Of a stretch of DNA of 64,000 nucleotides, positions 1-10,458 are shown piece by piece (positions within the stretch are counted from its first letter, which is position 1; each line of letters starts with the position of its first letter). A program made the position numbers and the translations under genes. The notes under the pieces are model-generated. The model was not told the origin of the DNA, ran no database searches, and saw only the letters and a program-made list of their open reading frames with translations. Source of the stretch: Sequoia sempervirens (lineage: Eukaryota > Streptophyta > Pinopsida > Cupressales > Cupressaceae). The stretch lies in the NCBI GenBank assembly GCA_007258455.2, contig VDFB02252616.1:125887107-125951106 (forward strand), in the 5' to 3' direction.

Positions 1-1019
1 ATTACAAACGATCCCAAGAGGGCCTAATTATAGCGGAGATGAAAAATTAACAAATAAACATGTGAAACATGTCATCTACTTATTCATCCTCATATGCCTC
101 ACCATAAGTCTTCAACCTTTTCATCCAAGCCACAAGTCAAAATCCCACAAGCCCCCAAGGTGAAATAAAATCAACTTCATCATTCGACAGGATGGCATGA
201 AACTCCCATATTTCCTTTCAGATGTTGGGGATTAGGGATCCCTTGTCCTTCATGTCAAACATAATGCTAAGTAGGGAAGAGTGAAATCCTTTCACGACTC
301 AAGGTTTGGGGTTTCTAAATACCTGATACCACAAAATTCACAAGTAAAGGTTATGTTGAAGCTCTGAAGTCCAAATGCCAAAAACCTTCAAATTTCCTAA
401 GTCTTTTTCAAAATAATTTAATAAGTAATAAGCCCAATGCCCGATGCTCGATTCTTACTGAAATAAACTAAGGAATTCAGTAAGCCATAAGCCTAAAGCC
501 CAAACTCTGAAAAATGCTAATTGAAAAATACTTTCACGGGTTAGGGTTCGAGGTTTCTAAATACCCAATATTGTAGACTTCACAAGTAAAGGTTATGATG
601 AAGCTCCAAAGTCTGAATGCCAAAAACCTTCAAAATTCCTAGGTATTTTTCAAATGCATTTGGTAAGCAATAAGCCTATCGACCGATGCTTGATTCTTAT
701 TGAAATAAACTATGGAATTCGGTTAGCCATAAGCCTAAAGCCTGGACTCTAAAACCTACTAACTTAGCACAAATTCAACTATCTTTTACACCTCTTCTAT
801 ATGATATTGCATAGATATTCTTTTGACTTAAATGAAATGATTGTGCCAACAATCTCCTTTCAAAATTAGGTCCAACTCATCTTTGATCTCCTTTAATTAT
901 GTGAATTATGTGAATTAAATGAATGCACTTGAGAAGAAGGGTAAATTTAATTATGTGATTTTTGTGAATTAAATGAATGCATAATTTTATTTGTTACTAG
1001 CTCAGCCAGGGTTAGAAAA
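1..1019. other. Non-coding flank left of the LINE remnant
   Basis: No reading frame of interest is visible. The stretch is AT-rich and holds a two-copy tandem duplication (289-768) and a short duplicated motif (about 893-928 and 950-981, both ending in gaattaaatgaatgca). It lies downstream of the 3' end of the minus-strand LINE. No poly-A tract marking that end is seen. Confidence 0.6.
289..768. repeat. Two-copy tandem duplication, period about 242 bp
   Basis: Two diverged direct copies lie head to tail, about 289-530 and 531-768. The anchor gtttctaaatacc falls at 311 and again at 553. Both copies also share cacaagtaaaggttatg and gccataagcctaaagcc. No coding content is seen. Confidence 0.8.
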
Positions 1020-1328
1020 GTTTAAATTGGAGAATTATCCTTTGATATGGTAACATCTTGTTTTTCACATTCCATGTTTGCAAGTTGATTTACCAACTTA
1101 TTCCCTTCACGATATATGTGAGATTTAATAAGATTGAAAATTATCTAACAACCCCCAAAAATTTTGTAGAATGTATTTTGAATGCCAATTCTGATAAAAT
1201 CTCTACTTACAAGCATTGATGATAAATACTAAATCACCTTCCACATGAAGTTTTGTTATACCCAGATGCAAAGCAAGTTTTAAACCATACAAAACTGCCA
1301 TAGCCTCTTCCACATTATTTGTTCTAGT
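1020..1328 (-). pseudogene. LINE RNase H, C-terminal remnant
   Basis: The minus-strand translation shows an RNase H-like order. NNVEEAMAVLYGLKLAL comes first, then a segment ending HVEGDLVFIINAC with the Asp of a catalytic-type GD, and finally HIYREGNKLVNQLANMEC. The last matches the conserved C-terminal motif of plant LINE RNase H domains (R-E-x-N-x-x-A-D-x-L-A), here with the usual Asp replaced. At least two stops interrupt it. The N-terminal part of the domain lies 7.7 kb away, right of 9071, because element A1 is inserted between them. It cannot be functional in this state. Confidence 0.8.
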
Positions 1329-4065
1329 TCTAGTGTAGTAAAATGCATACCCTTACATTTTCACACTTGTTTGAGTCCACCTTGCTTTATTTATCCCTAT
1401 TTATGCCTTAATTGGTCCTATTTTTCATCCACAAGCCCAATGAATTACATCTTTTTATGGCTAATCCTCACAAACTTCAATGGATAAATGATAATTTAAT
1501 GATTTTGTCTAAGTGTCCCTGATTTTTGGGTTGGGACTAAAATGCCACCTAGGGCATCTTTGTCCCCCAAAGGTCTTGGGACCTTGATTTTGAAAGCACC
1601 TAAATAGGTCCCTTTTGGGAGTCTATGTCTCGAGTTTCATGCCTTGAGACTAAGATGCCAACTAGGGCATCTTAGGCCCCCTTGAGGTATTTTGGAGATT
1701 TAATTTCAAATTCTAGTGGGATTTAGCCTCCTTTAGTTAATGAATTCATATGTCAGCTTGGTGTGGTGTACTTTTAGGATATTAAGCATGGATAAGTAGA
1801 AATACAAGGTTCCTTCTCTCATTTCTCATAACAAGCAATCTAAGCATCCAAGCATTCAAGTATTCAAGAGAATTCAAGAGAATTTCATCAAGCATTTGGA
1901 GCCATCATCAAGATTCGATCATCATATCAAAGATCTTCTTGCATCTGTGTGTTGTTGTGCTAACATTTGTGATGTAGGGTTTTCATTCAAGCAAGCAATT
2001 CAAGTTAATATCTATCAATCCTTTCTTTGATTCAAGATCCATATCCAAGCTAGCCATTTCACACAGGTTTGTAGACTTTATAGCAAGGGTTTGGTGAGTT
2101 GTAGCATTGCATATTGTTCATTAATCATTCCTTCATCCTATTTCATTTAATTTCAATATTTAATTACCAACAAGGGGTTTGACCAAGGAAAACCCCCATT
2201 CACTAACAGTTAACAATTTTTTCTCCTCTTCTATGTTTGTGATTGTAGATTTAGGTTGAAGACTTGAAGATCATTTGAAGTACAAAGTTGTAAAGTTGCA
2301 TTGCAAAGTTGTCATCCTCATGAAAACTCACCTATAGGCCAAATCTAGAAGTTTTAGAACCTAAGATCAAAGAAGAAGGAAGAGCACACATCAAGCCTTA
2401 GGACCACACTTAGAGATTTCAAAAATTCCAGACAAGACTAAGTCACCACCTAGGGCATCTTAGTCCTCCTGAGGGTATTTTTCAAAAATTCTTCTAGATC
2501 CGGTTCCGACATATGAAGATTTTGCATTTTCCTCAAAAAATAGCAGTAGGACTAAGACAATAGTAGGGGTGTCTTTGTCCTCCATAGCACTTTTGGATAG
2601 CTTCTTTGCATTTCTAGAATCCTTGTCACATTTCCAGATTTTCTAGGTACACATACCTTAACTTGTTGCATTATTTCATCATTTGCATCCTTCATTTAGC
2701 TTGCATTACTAGGTTTTTTGAGTTGAATGTTAAAGTGTCTTTTCCAAGCATTTTCTTGGTGGTGAACCCCTAAAAGCTTAAAAAACCCTTCCTAGGTCTT
2801 ACTTGTTGAGAATTGACTCACCTTGTGAGGTTGATAGTGGATAAAAGCAAGAAGTTGGGTCCATGAAGAGGGGAAGTTTTGGCCAAAAAAAGATCTCGTA
2901 GAAAACTCATATGTGTTATTAAAAAAAATTGTATGCATTATGCTTTAGGTACCTGAACCTAAAAGAATGTGTATGCACTAAAAATGTGTGTTATGATTTG
3001 GGTAACACAAAATGCATATGCATTTCTAAAAAGTATTTAATTTTTTAAATAATCAAGAAAATAAAGAACACATATGTGTTTTGTAATGCATATGCATTTT
3101 TAAAATTTTGAATTCCCAACCCACATGCTACCTCAATTTTAGGCTTGGGAAAGGCTTGGCAACCCAAACCTGAGCCTTTGACCTACAACTAAAAATCTAA
3201 GGTAGATTCAAGAAGAATGTCCAACTTTGGCAATATGGTTGATGAACTTTTTTTCTTAATCAATCTATAAAATTAAAACCCATTACATAACACAATGCCT
3301 AGTTTCCAAATATATAATTTTTATTAAGATTAGATTATATTTGTTATTTTTTAATTAATTTCTAATCAAACTAGTCCTTAAACTTGAAATATCAGGCTTT
3401 CTATGTTTTTTAATAACTTTTGCTTGGTTAAGTTTCTTGTAAAAAACATTATATGACATAAATCTTTGAAAAATTCTCTACACAATGAAAAAAATTCAAA
3501 AAATGTTTAGTTTAGGTCCAATTATGTTGTCCATGCATGTTGATTTTTAAAAACAAAAATTAAGGCTAATAAAAATTCAATAAAAAGATATATTCAAACG
3601 GAAAAATTACAAAGAAAAATCCTGATAAATCTTCATGTTGTTATCTATTTTTCCCCAAAAGGAATTAGAAAAATACTTTTATTTGGGTCAAAAAGTGATG
3701 TTCGTACACGTGCATGGTATGGTAAAAAAAAGGGACTTTTAAAAAGTGGTTTTTATACATCCCTATCAAAATTTAATTTCTATCATCTGGCTATTTGAAT
3801 GAATTACATATTTGGAAACTAGATTCAAAATGCTAAATTTCATATTATTGAATTTTTTTAAGATTCATTATGTAAGTGCCTCAAATTTTCAATCCATGTG
3901 TGACAAATTCTGAAAAACAGCAAAAACACTTCCACTTTTTGAGCTTTTTGTGGACCCAACTTCTTGCATCAGCCCTAGTTAATCCAATTAGGACTCCTAG
4001 GACATAATTGAATGACCGAAGGAGAATAAGTGGTCATTCCTCCACACCATTTTATTTCCGGTTCA
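1329..4065 (+). repeat. 5' LTR of A1 (about 1596 bp plus a 1137-bp insertion and its TSD)
   Basis: It aligns along its length with 7483-9071. Relative to that copy it carries an extra block at 2839-3975 that is a separate transposon. The expected first bases TG read TC here. The TATA box seen in the 3' LTR at 7951 corresponds to tagaaata at about 1797, so the promoter copy appears decayed. The end is placed at ggttca, just before the candidate primer site. Confidence 0.82.
2839..3975. mobile_element. 1137-bp terminal-inverted-repeat element with TAGT target duplication
   Basis: The two ends are inverted repeats with a perfect 16-bp core: GCAAGAAGTTGGGTCC at 2847-2862 and its reverse complement at 3952-3967. 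TAGT flanks both sides (2835-2838 and 3976-3979). The other LTR of the host element holds the empty site with a single tagt (in ttgatagtcaatcc, near 8987), which fixes the boundaries. No transposase frame is seen inside, so it is non-autonomous. The interior is AT-rich with atatgcatt-type motifs. A 4-bp duplication does not match the common plant superfamilies (2, 3, 8 or 9 bp), so I leave it unclassified. Confidence 0.85.
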
Positions 4066-4082
4066 TTTTGGTGAACCTGACC
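4066..4082 (+). other. Candidate primer-binding site of A1
   Basis: ttttggtgaacctgacc follows directly after the 5' LTR end. A nearly identical string, ttggtgagcctgacg, follows the 5' LTR of element B at 30069, so position and sequence are shared by two families. It contains the TGG expected opposite a tRNA CCA end. Which tRNA would prime is not known to me. Confidence 0.5.
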
Positions 4083-4684
4083 TTTTTGAGCATTCACTTT
4101 TTGATTTGGAGTTCATTAAAGTTCTAGATCTAGGTTGCATTCATTCTTCCATTACGTCTTGCATTAGTTAAATTACATCTAGGATTTCTCATACTTGCAT
4201 TTGTGAAAGTGCATATAAGTTTCATTTTTTCTTTCTTGCATCATTTCTTTTCATTAAAAAAACTAAAAAGTGCATTGCTCATCATCCTAATTACGTTTAG
4301 AAACATTCTTATTACATTAAAAATTGAAAAAATTACATTCAACTTTGCATTCAATTTCTTGTCACTAGTTACTTTTCCTTGCATTCATTTGCATAGTTTT
4401 CTATTTCTAAACATTAGCATCATGAATAGGAAACTTGTGAACACTGTAAGCAATCCATAATTTATTATTTTTCTAAGAAAAACCTGTGCTAGGACTAAAA
4501 TGCCCTTCCTAGCATCTTAGTCCCTCTATAGGTTTCTATCTTAGAACCTTTTCTATGTTGTCTACTGCATGTTTCAGTCCTTGGAACTTCATAACTTCAC
4601 CAGTAAGACCAAGATGCCATTATTGACATATTAGTCCTTGTTGACTTTAACTTTCCAATTTTTAGGATTTGAAATTGCTTTTCT
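4083..4684 (+). other. Untranslated leader of A1
   Basis: The stretch lies between the 5' LTR and the gag-like frame. It is AT-rich, and I see no supported coding sequence or structured element in it. Confidence 0.6.
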
Positions 4685-5725
4685 ATGCTTCTATTTGTTG
4701 CTTTCAATTTTCTATTTGTTGCTTTCATTTCAAGTGTATTTGTTCAATCTTGCATCATGGATATGTGTTTTGGAAAGCTTTGGATGTCCTTGAAATATTT
4801 GGTAGATGTGTTAAGATGTACCTTTGGTAATGTCCCTAATGAAATTGAACTTGCTCATGCTCACACAACTCCTAATGCATGTCCTCATGATGTTGACATC
4901 ATTGGAGAGGATGATGACAACATGAATACATTCCTAAATGATTGTCTTAACAAACTTGAAGACAATGCATCCTTTTATCCATCCATACTACCTCTTGAGA
5001 TGTTTGGTTACTTACACCATAAAACACAAGCTGAACCTAAGTTCTCTACATTATGTGAGACTAGTTCCTCTAAACAAGCAAACACTCAACCATTTTATGA
5101 TAAAAAAGTAACAAACACTCCAATCAATCTATAAGAAACATATGAAAAAGGATTCACAATCTCGAGTAAACAAGAATGTGATACAAGTGAACACAACATT
5201 CACCAAGTCCTAGAGCAAATGTCAACTAATGAAAACACAAAAGGGTTGGGATATCAAGATCCCCCTCACAACATAATACCTCCTAGAGAATATCTAAGGC
5301 TTCATAGTGATGGAACACTAATCTTAGATTCTCCCCCCGACATGAGTATCCTTGTTCCTAAAGAACAACCAATAACTCGTGACAATGAAAAAGGAAATAG
5401 GGTCACCTTAGATCCTCCTCCTCCAAGTTCACTCCGAGAAGTTGGTGAATCTAGCAAACATAAAAGACATTACAAATTACTAAAACTCCAACCCCCTTAG
5501 CCACCACTTGAAAGTGAAAGAAAATTACAAATCCTTCTCAACCAAGGACTTATCCTATTAGCACTAGAGAAAGATAGGCTAATACTATATCCTAAAGATG
5601 CAAAATTTCCACTTTTTCAATACCATAGGACTCTTGGACATAGTACTAATGAGTGTCATGCATTCAAGATCATGTTGAGTAAATATCACTTTGACAAAGT
5701 TACTTGTTATCTAGTGATTAAATAG
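4685..5725 (+). pseudogene. gag-like protein of A1 (about 346 codons, two in-frame stops)
   Basis: One frame runs from the ATG at 4685 to the stop ending 5725. It is broken only by TAA at 5132 and TAG at 5498, and the protein resumes in the same frame after each. Near the C-terminus is a zinc-knuckle-like motif, QYHRTLGHSTNECHAF. The A2 copy has CQYHKTLGHSTNEC, giving a C-x2-H-x4-H-x4-C spacing, but the first Cys is Phe here. The middle is Pro/Ser-rich. The frame aligns closely with 26057-26951 after the gap, which supports it as the family's real coding region. No protease or RT follows. The exact start is uncertain because the first 40 residues are hydrophobic and have no counterpart to test. 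Confidence 0.65.
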
Positions 5726-7468
5726 CATATCCTTTGTCCTTCTTGTCATGTAATAGTTGTAGAATATTCTATTCTTACTATTATATGATCCTTCCCATCA
5801 CTTACCTTGGATCATTCTTGTCTTGCACTCAGTGGGGGCAAGGAGTAGATAGCCTTGTCCTAGTAATGCATTTGTCATTGTCCCTTAGGTTTGTTTTCTA
5901 CCTTTCACTTATATAGACTGAGATTGGGAAGTGGATGACCTTTTTTATGCTAAATAATATGTTCTTTACTAATCTTTGATCTTTTCTTTTTCTTTTGCTT
6001 TCCTTTTTTCTCTCTTTTTTCTTTGATTGCATGTGTGTGATGTGATCCCCCATATCATTTGATGTTTTCTCACTATATATGCACTCCTCTATTTGTACCT
6101 TCATTTTTCTATATGTCATAAGATTTCTTTTCATTTTTGTCTTGCATTTTCCTTTTGTGGATGGTGCAAGGCATTGAGATACCCTATGTCTCTTCCAAGT
6201 TGACCCAAAATATTTTTCATTATCTTTCCTTTTCTTTTCATTTTTTTTTTGCTCTCTTTGTGTCATTCTTCTAGTTCTATGTGTATTTGGGGAATGATGG
6301 CAGTTCTAAGCTTTCTGATATTTTTGCAACAAAGATAGATACTAACCCTAAATCCATAGATCCCTTATGTGTTTATGGGGGGAAACCCTTCTTTTCCTCT
6401 TTTTCTTTTTCATGTTTTGGCTACTTTAAAATAATTGCTCACAACATGGTGTTAGAAATTTCTAAGTGGTGGCATACATTGGTATTATTTTGGCTTGATT
6501 TCATTTGTATTTTTCTTTTTCATGTTCCTTGATGTGATTTTCTTACTTCATATGATGTGTTTTTTTTTTCTCTTTTTGGTGACATTGCAAGTAATGTCCT
6601 TCAAGAGCTTAATCTATCATAGCATATTATATTCCTCTTAGTGGTGATGCGACACACTGCATTCCCTAAGTTGTGAATATTTTATCCTTTGATTGGTCCT
6701 CTCTTAGAGATATTAGAAACAATGTCCCATGAGATTAAGACCTTGCATGAACTAAGAAAACTCCCTTCGAACATCCCTCTTTCTTGTTGCATTTTCTTTG
6801 TTTACCTTATTAAATTCATGTAGGCATGGATTTGATATGGTCCCCTAGGGCTCACCTAGTGAACACCTAGCTTCACTAGCCCTTGTGAATGTGCATTTTC
6901 TTTTCTTTTTATCCATATCATAGTCATGGGGGTATGACATTGATATGGACCTCTTTGGGCTCACCTAGTGAACACCTAGCTTCACTAGCCCTTATGAGCA
7001 TGCATTTTTGTACCTTATTAAAGTCATGGAGCTATAACTTTGATATGGTCCCCTAGGGCTCACCTAGTGAACAACTAGCTTCACTAGCCCTTGTGAGTGT
7101 GCATTTTGTTTGCATATTGGAAAGTGCATTCCACTTGTAAAACTTTTTTGGAAAAGAAACCTAGACCTAGTCCACAGTTCTTTGGGCAACCAGTTGAAGC
7201 TTGATCTATCACATTTTTTTCCTTTTCCTTTTTCCTTTTTTCTATCTTTGATGGTGTATGTTTACGATCTGGTTATGGCTTTATATATCATGCACAAGAA
7301 TGCTCCTTTGTGCCTATGTTATTTTTCCATAGGATCTTGATCCTAGGGGCTTGGACACCCTCTTGGTTATTGTCATCCTATCTTACTAGCATGTGTACAT
7401 TTGAATCCCTTTTTATTACGTGGTTGGCTACTTTAGTGAGAGTTTTAAGCAAGTTCATCCTCTCACTA
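5726..7468 (+). other. Non-coding interior of A1 downstream of the gag-like frame
   Basis: It is T/C-rich with many tttttctttttc runs and no polymerase domains. Parts recur in A2 (a cagtgggggcaag block and a gatg-tgcaaggcat-gagata block), so the sequence is family-specific. It contains the three-copy hairpin repeat at 6828-7105. Confidence 0.65.
6828..7105. repeat. Three-copy tandem repeat with an internal hairpin
   Basis: Three copies start around 6828, 6940 and 7038, with the anchor cacctagtgaac at 6853, 6962 and 7061. Each contains ctagtgaa followed after a short loop by ttcactag, a perfect 8-bp inverted repeat able to form a small stem. Copies are separated by about 100-110 bp. No coding function is apparent. 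Confidence 0.8.
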
Positions 7469-7482
7469 ATGTGGGGGCTAAA
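7468..7482 (+). other. Polypurine tract of A1
   Basis: aatgtgggggctaaa lies directly before the 3' LTR, which begins tgtagtgtagt. Position and G-run fit the plus-strand primer site of LTR retrotransposons. Confidence 0.65.
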
Positions 7483-9071
7483 TGTAGTGTAGTAAAATGC
7501 ATACCCTTACATTTTAACACTCATTTGGGCTCTCCTTGTTTTATTTATCCCTATTTATGTCTTAATTGGTCATATTTTTCATCCAAAATCCCAATGAATT
7601 ATATCTTTTTATGGCTAATCCCAACAAACTTCAATAGATAAATGATAATTTAATGATTTTCTCTAAGTGTCCCTAATTTTTGGGTTAGGACTAAAATTCC
7701 ACCTAGGGCATCTCTATCCCCCAAAGTTCTTGGGACCCTGATTTTGAAAGAACCTAAATAGGTCCCTTTTTGGAGTCTACGCCCCAAGTTTCATGCCTTA
7801 GGACTAAGACACCACCTAGGGCGTCTTAGTCCCCCTTGAGGTATTTTTTGGATTTAATTTCAAATTCTAGCAGGATTTAGCCTCCTTTAATTAATGAATT
7901 CATATGTCAGCTTGGTGTGGTGTAATTTTGGGATATTAAGCATGGATAAGTATAAATAGAAGGTTCATTCTCTCATTTTCTCATAACAAGCAATATAAGA
8001 ATCCAATCATTCAAGTATTCAAGAGAATTCAAGAGCATTTCATCAAGCATGTGGAGCCATCATCAAGATTCAATCATCATATCAAAAATATTCTTGCATC
8101 ATGTGTGTTGTTGTGCTAACATTTGTAATGTAGGGTTTTAATTCAAGTAAGAAATTCAAGTTCATATCTATCAATCCTTTCTTTGATTCAAGATCCATAT
8201 CCAAACTAGCCATTTCACACAAGTTTGTAGACTCTATAGCAAGGGTTTAGTGAGTTGTAGCATTCCATATTGTTCATTCATCATTGCTTCATCCTATTTC
8301 ATTTCATTTCAAGGTTTAATTACCAACAAGGGGTTTGACCAAGGAAAACCCCCATTCACTAACAGTAAACAAGTTTTTATCCTCTTGCATGTTTGTGATT
8401 TCAGATTTAGGTTGAAGACTTGAAGATCATTTTAAGTGAAAAGTTGCATTGCAAAGTTTTCATCTTCACGAAAAATCACCTATAGGCCAAATCTGGAAGT
8501 TTCAAAACCTAAGATCAAAGAAGAAGGAAGAGCATACATCAAGCCTTGGGACCAAATTCAAATATTTTAGAAATTCCAAATGAGACTAAGTCACCACCTA
8601 GGGCATCTTAGTCCTCTCGAGGGTATTTTTCAGAAATTCTTCTAGATCTAGTTCTGACTTCTAAAGATTCTAGATTTTCCTTGAAAAACATCATGACTAA
8701 GACAACAATAAGGGTGTCTTTTTCCTGTATAACAATTTTTGAAAACTTCTTTGCATTTCTAGAATCTTTCACATTTCTAGATTTCCCAGGTACACATACC
8801 CTAACTTGTTGTTGCATTATTTCATCATTTGCATCCTTCATTTAGCTTGCATTACTAGGTTTTGTGAGTTGAAAGTTAAAGTGTCTTTTCCAAGAATTTT
8901 CTTGGTGGTGAACCCATAAAAGCTTAAAGAACCCCTTCCTAGGTCTTCCTTGTTGAGAATTGACTCACCTTGTGAGGTTGATAGTCAATCCAATTAGGAC
9001 TCCTAGGACATGATTGAATGACCGAAGGAGAATAAGTGGCCATTCCCCCACACCATTTTATTTTTAGAACA
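7483..9071 (+). repeat. 3' LTR of A1 (about 1589 bp)
   Basis: It pairs with 1329-4065 and lacks the 1.14-kb insertion. A TATA box, tataaata, sits at 7951-7958, about 470 bp into the LTR. The last few bases differ from the 5' copy (ttagaaca against ccggttca), so the right boundary is uncertain by about 5-8 bp. LINE sequence follows immediately. Confidence 0.82.
7951..7958 (+). promoter_or_regulatory. TATA box in the A1 3' LTR
   Basis: The context is aagtataaatagaagg. It is in the right place for an LTR promoter at the U3/R boundary. The 5' LTR has tagaaata at the same position. Confidence 0.55.
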
Positions 9072-9154
9072 CCAATTGGAAGATAAACTAATTTAGCTTC
9101 CTTTAACACCCCTCCACAATTCGAAATACATATCCTTGCACTAGAGACACCCAA
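9072..9154 (-). pseudogene. LINE RNase H, N-terminal remnant
   Basis: The minus-strand frame reads GVSSARICISNCGGVLKEAK followed by LVYLPIG. This is the first strand and loop region of a plant LINE RNase H, where G.G.V....G......A....G is typical. It is truncated at 9072 by the 3' LTR of A1. The remaining part of the domain lies at 1020-1328. Confidence 0.7.
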
Positions 9155-9349
9155 ATTCCCTCTCGATGCTCGATCAAGATTTAATTTAAAATAGCCTAAA
9201 ATAGGAGGTTGTCACTTAACTGAATTCCTATCCAAACTTGGTTTTCTAGGTTGATGTATACTACCTTTGAAGGGTAGACCAATGTCTTTCTAGATTTTTA
9301 GAATGCCATCATACCAAGATGTAAAGAGAGAATTGATGCCTTTATAATT

Positions 9350-9820
9350 CTATAAATATGCATTAACTACTTTTGTGATTGAATTTTCAATTGTGAGTTG
9401 AGTAGTATGCATTGGTGAAGTAGCTTTCCTAAATATTATCCGCTTAAACCTTTCCCACCATATAAACCACAACATTGTAGTAGGAATGATTCTCCAAAGA
9501 CATGAGAAGAGTGAGGACTCATATAACATCGACCATGCAGAAAAGAGATCCAAAATCGAGTTTGGCAAAGGAGTATGAAAGTTTAAGTTTTGTAGAATGA
9601 ACAACCAACAAAGTTGGGCATAAGAATATTGTAAAAACAAGTGATCTACATCCTCTAAGGGTTCACCACATAATACACACTTCAAAGGATCAAAAAAGCC
9701 TAGTTCAACTAGCCTATCACTTGTCTGTACCATTTTTCTTAATACTAACCATGCAAATCCTCCTAATTTTGGTAAGGCCATGTTATTCCAAATAAAAAAA
9801 TATGGTCGTTGGGATTTCAC
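9350..9820 (-). pseudogene. LINE zf-RVT (zinc-binding region downstream of reverse transcriptase)
   Basis: A 156-residue minus-strand frame includes IWNNMALPKLGGFAWL, then C-x2-C at CVLCGEPLEDVDHLFLQYSY, then a Trp-rich stretch with LWFIWWERFKRIIF. This is the standard order of the zinc-binding RT domain of plant L1-type elements (W....PKV..F.W......T...L......C..C....E...HLF..C). The late Cys after HLF is replaced by Tyr here. It sits between RT (10459-11629) and RNase H, as expected. Confidence 0.82.
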
Positions 9821-10458
9821 TTGAGCTTCTTTGTTGAGTGATGCCTGATACCCTTGTTTAACTAAATAACATTCATACTTGGATGGTGCTCACATTATCT
9901 GGTTTGTTTTATCTGATATAATTACTAGTCTTTCATATAAAACACCTTGTAACAATTGTTTTTGAGCATCTGTTATTGAAGGAATAGCAAAATCTTTCCA
10001 TACAACCCTACTAATTATTTCATCTGTTGTTTGGGAATAATCTATTAATTTACTACCCCATATCTGGGATAGAAGTGGTATAGCTAGTTGTAATTATTGT
10101 ATGTCCTTCAAAGGAGGATAGACATTCCATGAGTCATTCCAAAAGTCAACTTCTTCTCCTTTGTGCATTTCCCATGAATTTTAAGAAGTGGTGAGTTTCT
10201 TACATGAAATAATAAAATTCCACATAGTTGAGCCCTTTGGAGGATTAGAGACAGTGAAAATTCTAACCGAGTTTTGGTTCTCTAAATACTTTGAATTATC
10301 TTACACCATTTTGAATTTGGTTTAGAAAACAATTAGCACACCAACTTCCCCCCAAAAGACATATTCCCTTTTGAGATATTATGTATACCTACACCACATT
10401 TGAATTTATCCAACAACATTCTATCTAGGGAAATTAAAGGTACCTTTTTTCTCATTAT
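9821..10458 (-). pseudogene. LINE linker between RT and zf-RVT
   Basis: No long open frame remains. By position this is the C-terminal RT/connection region of the same LINE on the minus strand, decayed by stops. I identify no other feature here. Confidence 0.45.

Larger units (their letters stand above)
1329..9071 (+). mobile_element. LTR retrotransposon A1, non-autonomous, with both LTRs
   Basis: Two long direct repeats bound the element: 1329-4065 (inflated by a 1.14-kb insertion) and 7483-9071. They share the start tagtgtagtaaaatgcatac and the end region with accgaaggagaataagtgg. A purine tract, aatgtgggggctaaa, sits immediately before the 3' LTR, and ttttggtgaacctgacc follows the 5' LTR as the likely primer site. 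The interior holds only a gag-like frame and no RT, RNase H or integrase, so it would depend on another element for movement. It lies inside the LINE RNase H. A second copy of the family (A2) begins after the assembly gap at 26057. Confidence 0.88.

Noticed and set aside
5898..6266. Lys/Arg-rich minus-strand frame
   Set aside because: It comes from low-complexity ttttctttttc sequence and has no homologous frame in A2.
1326..9075. Exact target duplication for A1
   Set aside because: The flanks (gttctagttc and agaacacc) give no clean 5-bp repeat. The insertion is supported by the split LINE RNase H instead.
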